Source of the DNA: SH-MAG3 sp036374995
GTDB taxonomy: Bacteria > Gemmatimonadota > Gemmatimonadetes > Longimicrobiales > RSA9
Length of the DNA: 48,161 nt
Direction of reading: 5' to 3'
Assembly (NCBI GenBank): GCA_036374995.1
Contig: DASUSS010000055.1
Location: 1-48,161, forward strand
The notes under the pieces were generated by a model. That model made no database searches. It worked only from the letters and a program-made list of their open reading frames with translations, and was not told the DNA's origin. Shown one piece after another: positions 45,492 to 48,161 of the stretch (its first letter is position 1; every line of letters begins with the position of its first letter). The translations under genes were made by a program, and so were the position numbers.

Positions 45492-46871
45492 ATGTGCGGT
45501 ATCGTCGGTGTGTCAGGGATAGATCGGGCGGCCGAGATGGCCTATCTCGGGCTGTATGCCCTCCAGCATCGCGGCCAGGAGGCGGCCGGCATCAGCGCGG
45601 TCGATGAGAACGGGCGGGCGCGGCTCCAGCGCGAGCACGGGCTCGTCGTGGAGGGCTTCAGCGAAGCGGCCGTCGACGCGCTGCCGGGTCGCACGGCGCT
45701 CGGCCACGTCCGCTACTCGACCGCCGGCGGACCCGGCCTGGTGAATGCCCAGCCGCTGCTTGTGCGTTATCACCGCGGTGATCTCGGGCTCGTGCACAAC
45801 GGCAACATCACGAACGCTCGCGTGCTGCGGGACACGCTCGTCAACGAAGGCGCGCTGTTCCAGACGACGGTCGACACCGAGGTCATCGTCCATCTCATCG
45901 CGCGGTCGCGCGCTCCGACAGTCGACGAGCAGATCGTCGGCGCGCTTTCGCAGCTGACGGGTGCGTTCTCCGTGCTGATCACGGTGGGCGAGACGCTGTA
46001 CGCGGCGCGTGACCCATGGGGGTTCCGACCGCTCATCCTCGGCACGCTGAACCGCGGGCACGTCATTGCGAGCGAGACGTGCGCGCTCGACCTGATGGGA
46101 GCCACGATCGAGCGCGAGCTCGAGCCCGGTGAGGTCATCCGCATCCGCGATGGCACGGCGGAGCCGCTGCCGCGCCTCACCGGGGCCGAGCGCCCGGCGC
46201 CCTGCATCTTCGAGCTCGTCTACTTCGCGCGCCCGGACTCCCGTATCTGGAACGTGAGCGTGGATCGCGCGCGTCGCGCGTTCGGGCGCCAGCTCGCCCG
46301 CGAGCAGCCAGCCGACGCCGACTGCGTCTTCAGCGTTCCCGACTCATCGAATTCAGCCGCGCTCGGCTTCTCCGAGGAGAGCGGCATCGCGTACGAGCTG
46401 GGCCTCATCCGCAACCACTACGTCGGCCGCACGTTCATTCATCCGACACAGAAGGGCCGCGATTTCCGGGTCCGCATCAAGTACAACGCCGTGCGCGAAG
46501 TGATCAACGGCAGGCGCGTCGTGGTGGTCGACGATTCGCTCGTGCGCGGCACGACCAGCCGCGGCCTGATCGCGCTGATCCGCGAAGCGGGAGCCCGCGA
46601 GGTGCACTTCCGCGTGTCATCGCCGCCCGTTACGAACCCGTGCTACTACGGCATCGACATGCCCACGCGCGAAGAGCTGATCGGTGCGCAGAAGACGGTC
46701 GAGGAGATCAGGCAGCATCTGAACGTGGATTCGCTCGGCTACCTGTCGTTGGAAGGAATGCACAGTGCTGTTGCATCGCATGGGCCATTCTGCGACGCCT
46801 GCTTCTCCGGCAACTACAGTGCACCGCTCGTCGACCTGGAGCTGGGACGCGGCGCAACGTCGCACTGCTGA
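45492..46871 (+). CDS. purF: Amidophosphoribosyltransferase
   Basis: A 459-residue Ntn-type glutaminase plus phosphoribosyltransferase, committing PRPP to purine synthesis. The nucleophile is Cys2 (MCGIVGV, no propeptide, only Met removal needed). The PRPP motif VVVVDDSLVRGTTS is near 343-356. Four cysteines, Cys238, Cys384, Cys434 and Cys437, match the 4Fe-4S ligands of the Bacillus type enzyme, so an oxygen-sensitive cluster is expected. AGAGGAAG eight bases before ATG 45492 is a good ribosome site. It ends the operon and is followed by a strong terminator. Confidence 0.96.
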   Translation: MCGIVGVSGIDRAAEMAYLGLYALQHRGQEAAGISAVDENGRARLQREHGLVVEGFSEAAVDALPGRTALGHVRYSTAGGPGLVNAQPLLVRYHRGDLGLVHNGNITNARVLRDTLVNEGALFQTTVDTEVIVHLIARSRAPTVDEQIVGALSQLTGAFSVLITVGETLYAARDPWGFRPLILGTLNRGHVIASETCALDLMGATIERELEPGEVIRIRDGTAEPLPRLTGAERPAPCIFELVYFARPDSRIWNVSVDRARRAFGRQLAREQPADADCVFSVPDSSNSAALGFSEESGIAYELGLIRNHYVGRTFIHPTQKGRDFRVRIKYNAVREVINGRRVVVVDDSLVRGTTSRGLIALIREAGAREVHFRVSSPPVTNPCYYGIDMPTREELIGAQKTVEEIRQHLNVDSLGYLSLEGMHSAVASHGPFCDACFSGNYSAPLVDLELGRGATSHC

Positions 46872-46930
46872 ACGACTTCGGCCACTCCGTCTTCGCCTGT
46901 GACGGGCGGGCGGGCATGCGCGCTGACAGC

Positions 46931-46967
46931 GGGCCGCGGACACCTCGTCCGTGGCCCGTTTCTTGTT
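46931..46967 (+). terminator. Intrinsic terminator after purF
   Basis: An 11-bp GC-rich stem (46931-46941 with 46947-46957, one G-U pair), a 5-base loop ACCTC, then GTTTCTTGTT. It ends the truA-purF operon 60 bases after the purF stop. Confidence 0.85.
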
Positions 46968-47013
46968 ACCCACGTCTCCGAATTCTGCCGACCCATCCGG
47001 AACGCAACGGGGC

Positions 47014-48161
47014 ATGATCATGCCGAACCGGTTTGTCTACTATTTCGGGAATGGACACGCCGATGGCGGGCGCGAGGACAAGGCGCTGCTGGGCGGCAAG
47101 GGTGCGAACCTGGCCGAAATGACGCGCATCGGAATCCCCGTCCCGCCCGGGTTCACGATCACCACGGAGGTCTGCCGGCTCTACCTGCGCGATCGCCGGT
47201 ATCCGGAGGGACTGACGGAGGAGGTGCTCGCGAGCGTGCGTCGTCTCGAGGTCGACACCGGCAAGAAGCTCGGCGGATCGGACGAGCCGCTGCTCGTGTC
47301 CGTACGCAGTGGTGGCGCGGTCTCGATGCCGGGAATGATGGAGACGATCCTGAATCTCGGACTGAACGATGTCAGCGTGGAGGCACTCGCGCGCGGATCG
47401 CAGGATGCACGATTCGCGTACGACTCCTATCGTCGCTTCGTGCAGATGTACGGCGATGTGGTGCTGGGCGTGCCCGCACGGCTCTTCGAGGAGCGGCTCA
47501 CGCGGCTGAAGGTGCAGCGTGGTGCGGCGGAGGACACGGGGCTGAGCGCGGACGATCTGCGGGGCCTCGTCGGCGAGTTCAAGGAGCTCGTGCGCGAGCA
47601 CAGCGGCGAGCGGTTCCCGGACGATCCGGAGGAGCAGCTGTGGGGCGCCATCGAGGCCGTGTTCCGGTCGTGGAACGCGGACCGTGCGATCGCGTATCGG
47701 CGCGTCCACGGCATCCCGGACTACATGGGGACGGCCGTGAGCGTCGTCGCGATGGTATACGGCAACATGGGTGCCGATTCGGGGACGGGCGTGGCGTTCA
47801 CGCGCAACCCGTCCACGGGCGAGCGGGTGTTCTTCGGCGAGTTCCTGGTGAATGCGCAGGGCGAGGATGTCGTCGCGGGGATCCGGACGCCGCTGAGCAT
47901 CGAGCAGATGGCGACGAAGCTGCCCGCCGCATACGATCAGCTGCTCGCGGTACAGCAGCGGCTGGAGCAGCATTTCCGTGAGATGCAGGATCTCGAGTTC
48001 ACGGTCGAGCGCGGGCAGCTCTTCCTGCTCCAGACGCGGACGGGCAAGCGGACGGCGCGTGCCGCAGTGCGGATCGCGGTCGACATGGTCGCGGAAGGTC
48101 TGATCGATGAAGCGGAGGCGGTGCGGCGCGTGGACCCGAAGCAGCTCGACCAGCTGCTGCA
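47014..48161 (+). CDS. ppdK: Pyruvate, phosphate dikinase (5' part)
   Basis: The first 382 codons of a gene cut by the right edge; full PPDK is about 880 residues. VYYFGNGHADGG, LGGKGANLAEMTRIGIPVPPGFTI, VSVRSGGAVSMPGMMETILNLG, GTGVAFTRNPSTGER and LQTRTGKRTARAAVRIA are classic for the nucleotide-binding half. It interconverts pyruvate and phosphoenolpyruvate using ATP and phosphate. Start is ATG 47014 or the ATG two codons later at 47020; the ribosome site is weak. Confidence 0.95.
   Translation, partial: MIMPNRFVYYFGNGHADGGREDKALLGGKGANLAEMTRIGIPVPPGFTITTEVCRLYLRDRRYPEGLTEEVLASVRRLEVDTGKKLGGSDEPLLVSVRSGGAVSMPGMMETILNLGLNDVSVEALARGSQDARFAYDSYRRFVQMYGDVVLGVPARLFEERLTRLKVQRGAAEDTGLSADDLRGLVGEFKELVREHSGERFPDDPEEQLWGAIEAVFRSWNADRAIAYRRVHGIPDYMGTAVSVVAMVYGNMGADSGTGVAFTRNPSTGERVFFGEFLVNAQGEDVVAGIRTPLSIEQMATKLPAAYDQLLAVQQRLEQHFREMQDLEFTVERGQLFLLQTRTGKRTARAAVRIAVDMVAEGLIDEAEAVRRVDPKQLDQLL

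Overview
The window is a dense, high-GC bacterial chromosome segment with 45 protein genes, no RNA gene, no insertion sequence and no CRISPR array that I can see. Overlapping ATGA and GTGA junctions, frequent GTG starts, and the particular mix of gene families (short B12-dependent mutase, 2-component AtuA, HEAT plus HD-GYP proteins, PhoH-PgpH-YbeY block, SDR-type threonine dehydrogenase) suggest a Gemmatimonadota-like soil or sediment organism. That assignment is inference from family flavour, not from a marker search.

Layout. (1) 1-9058, all minus strand: an acyl-CoA catabolism region. A tight operon encodes a B12-binding mutase subunit, an acyl-CoA carboxylase beta subunit and a two-part AtuA protein that runs off the left edge. 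Nearby are a methyltransferase/CorC-type membrane protein pair, the mutase large subunit and its GTPase chaperone MeaB. Two specificity residues in the mutase (Phe105, Gln223) match isobutyryl-CoA mutase rather than methylmalonyl-CoA mutase. (2) 9285-17558, minus: a seven-gene chain vanZ-like, aspS, phoH, pgpH, ybeY, DUF502, ubiB-like. (3) 17691-19780: an unknown 125-residue protein, an orphan PTS EIIA protein and rlmN. (4) 19810-22922, minus: panB-panC-panD-yqeK-LytR_C. (5) 23005-24684: a divergent NFACT protein. (6) 24686-33563: the tryptophan cluster trpD / lexA (opposite strand) / trpC-trpF-trpB-HEAT-HDGYP-trpA. The HEAT and HD-GYP proteins, placed between trpB and trpA, share a recognisable N-terminal domain and look like a two-protein signalling module. 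(7) 33762-35965: tdh-kbl threonine breakdown. (8) 36032-46871, plus: a ten-gene operon truA, transaldolase-like, htrA, purB, purC, pssA, purS, purQ, purL, purF, ended by a clear intrinsic terminator, then the start of ppdK at the right edge.

Regulatory signals. The lexA-trpC intergenic region holds a good sigma70-type promoter and three pairs of 11-bp-spaced direct repeats, one of them an exact GTTC-N7-GTTC box. Several genes (truA, NFACT, trpC, perhaps meaB) have a promoter placed so that transcription would begin at the start codon (leaderless). Three intergenic inverted-repeat elements of two families are present (6034-6158, 32209-32453, 9107-9276).
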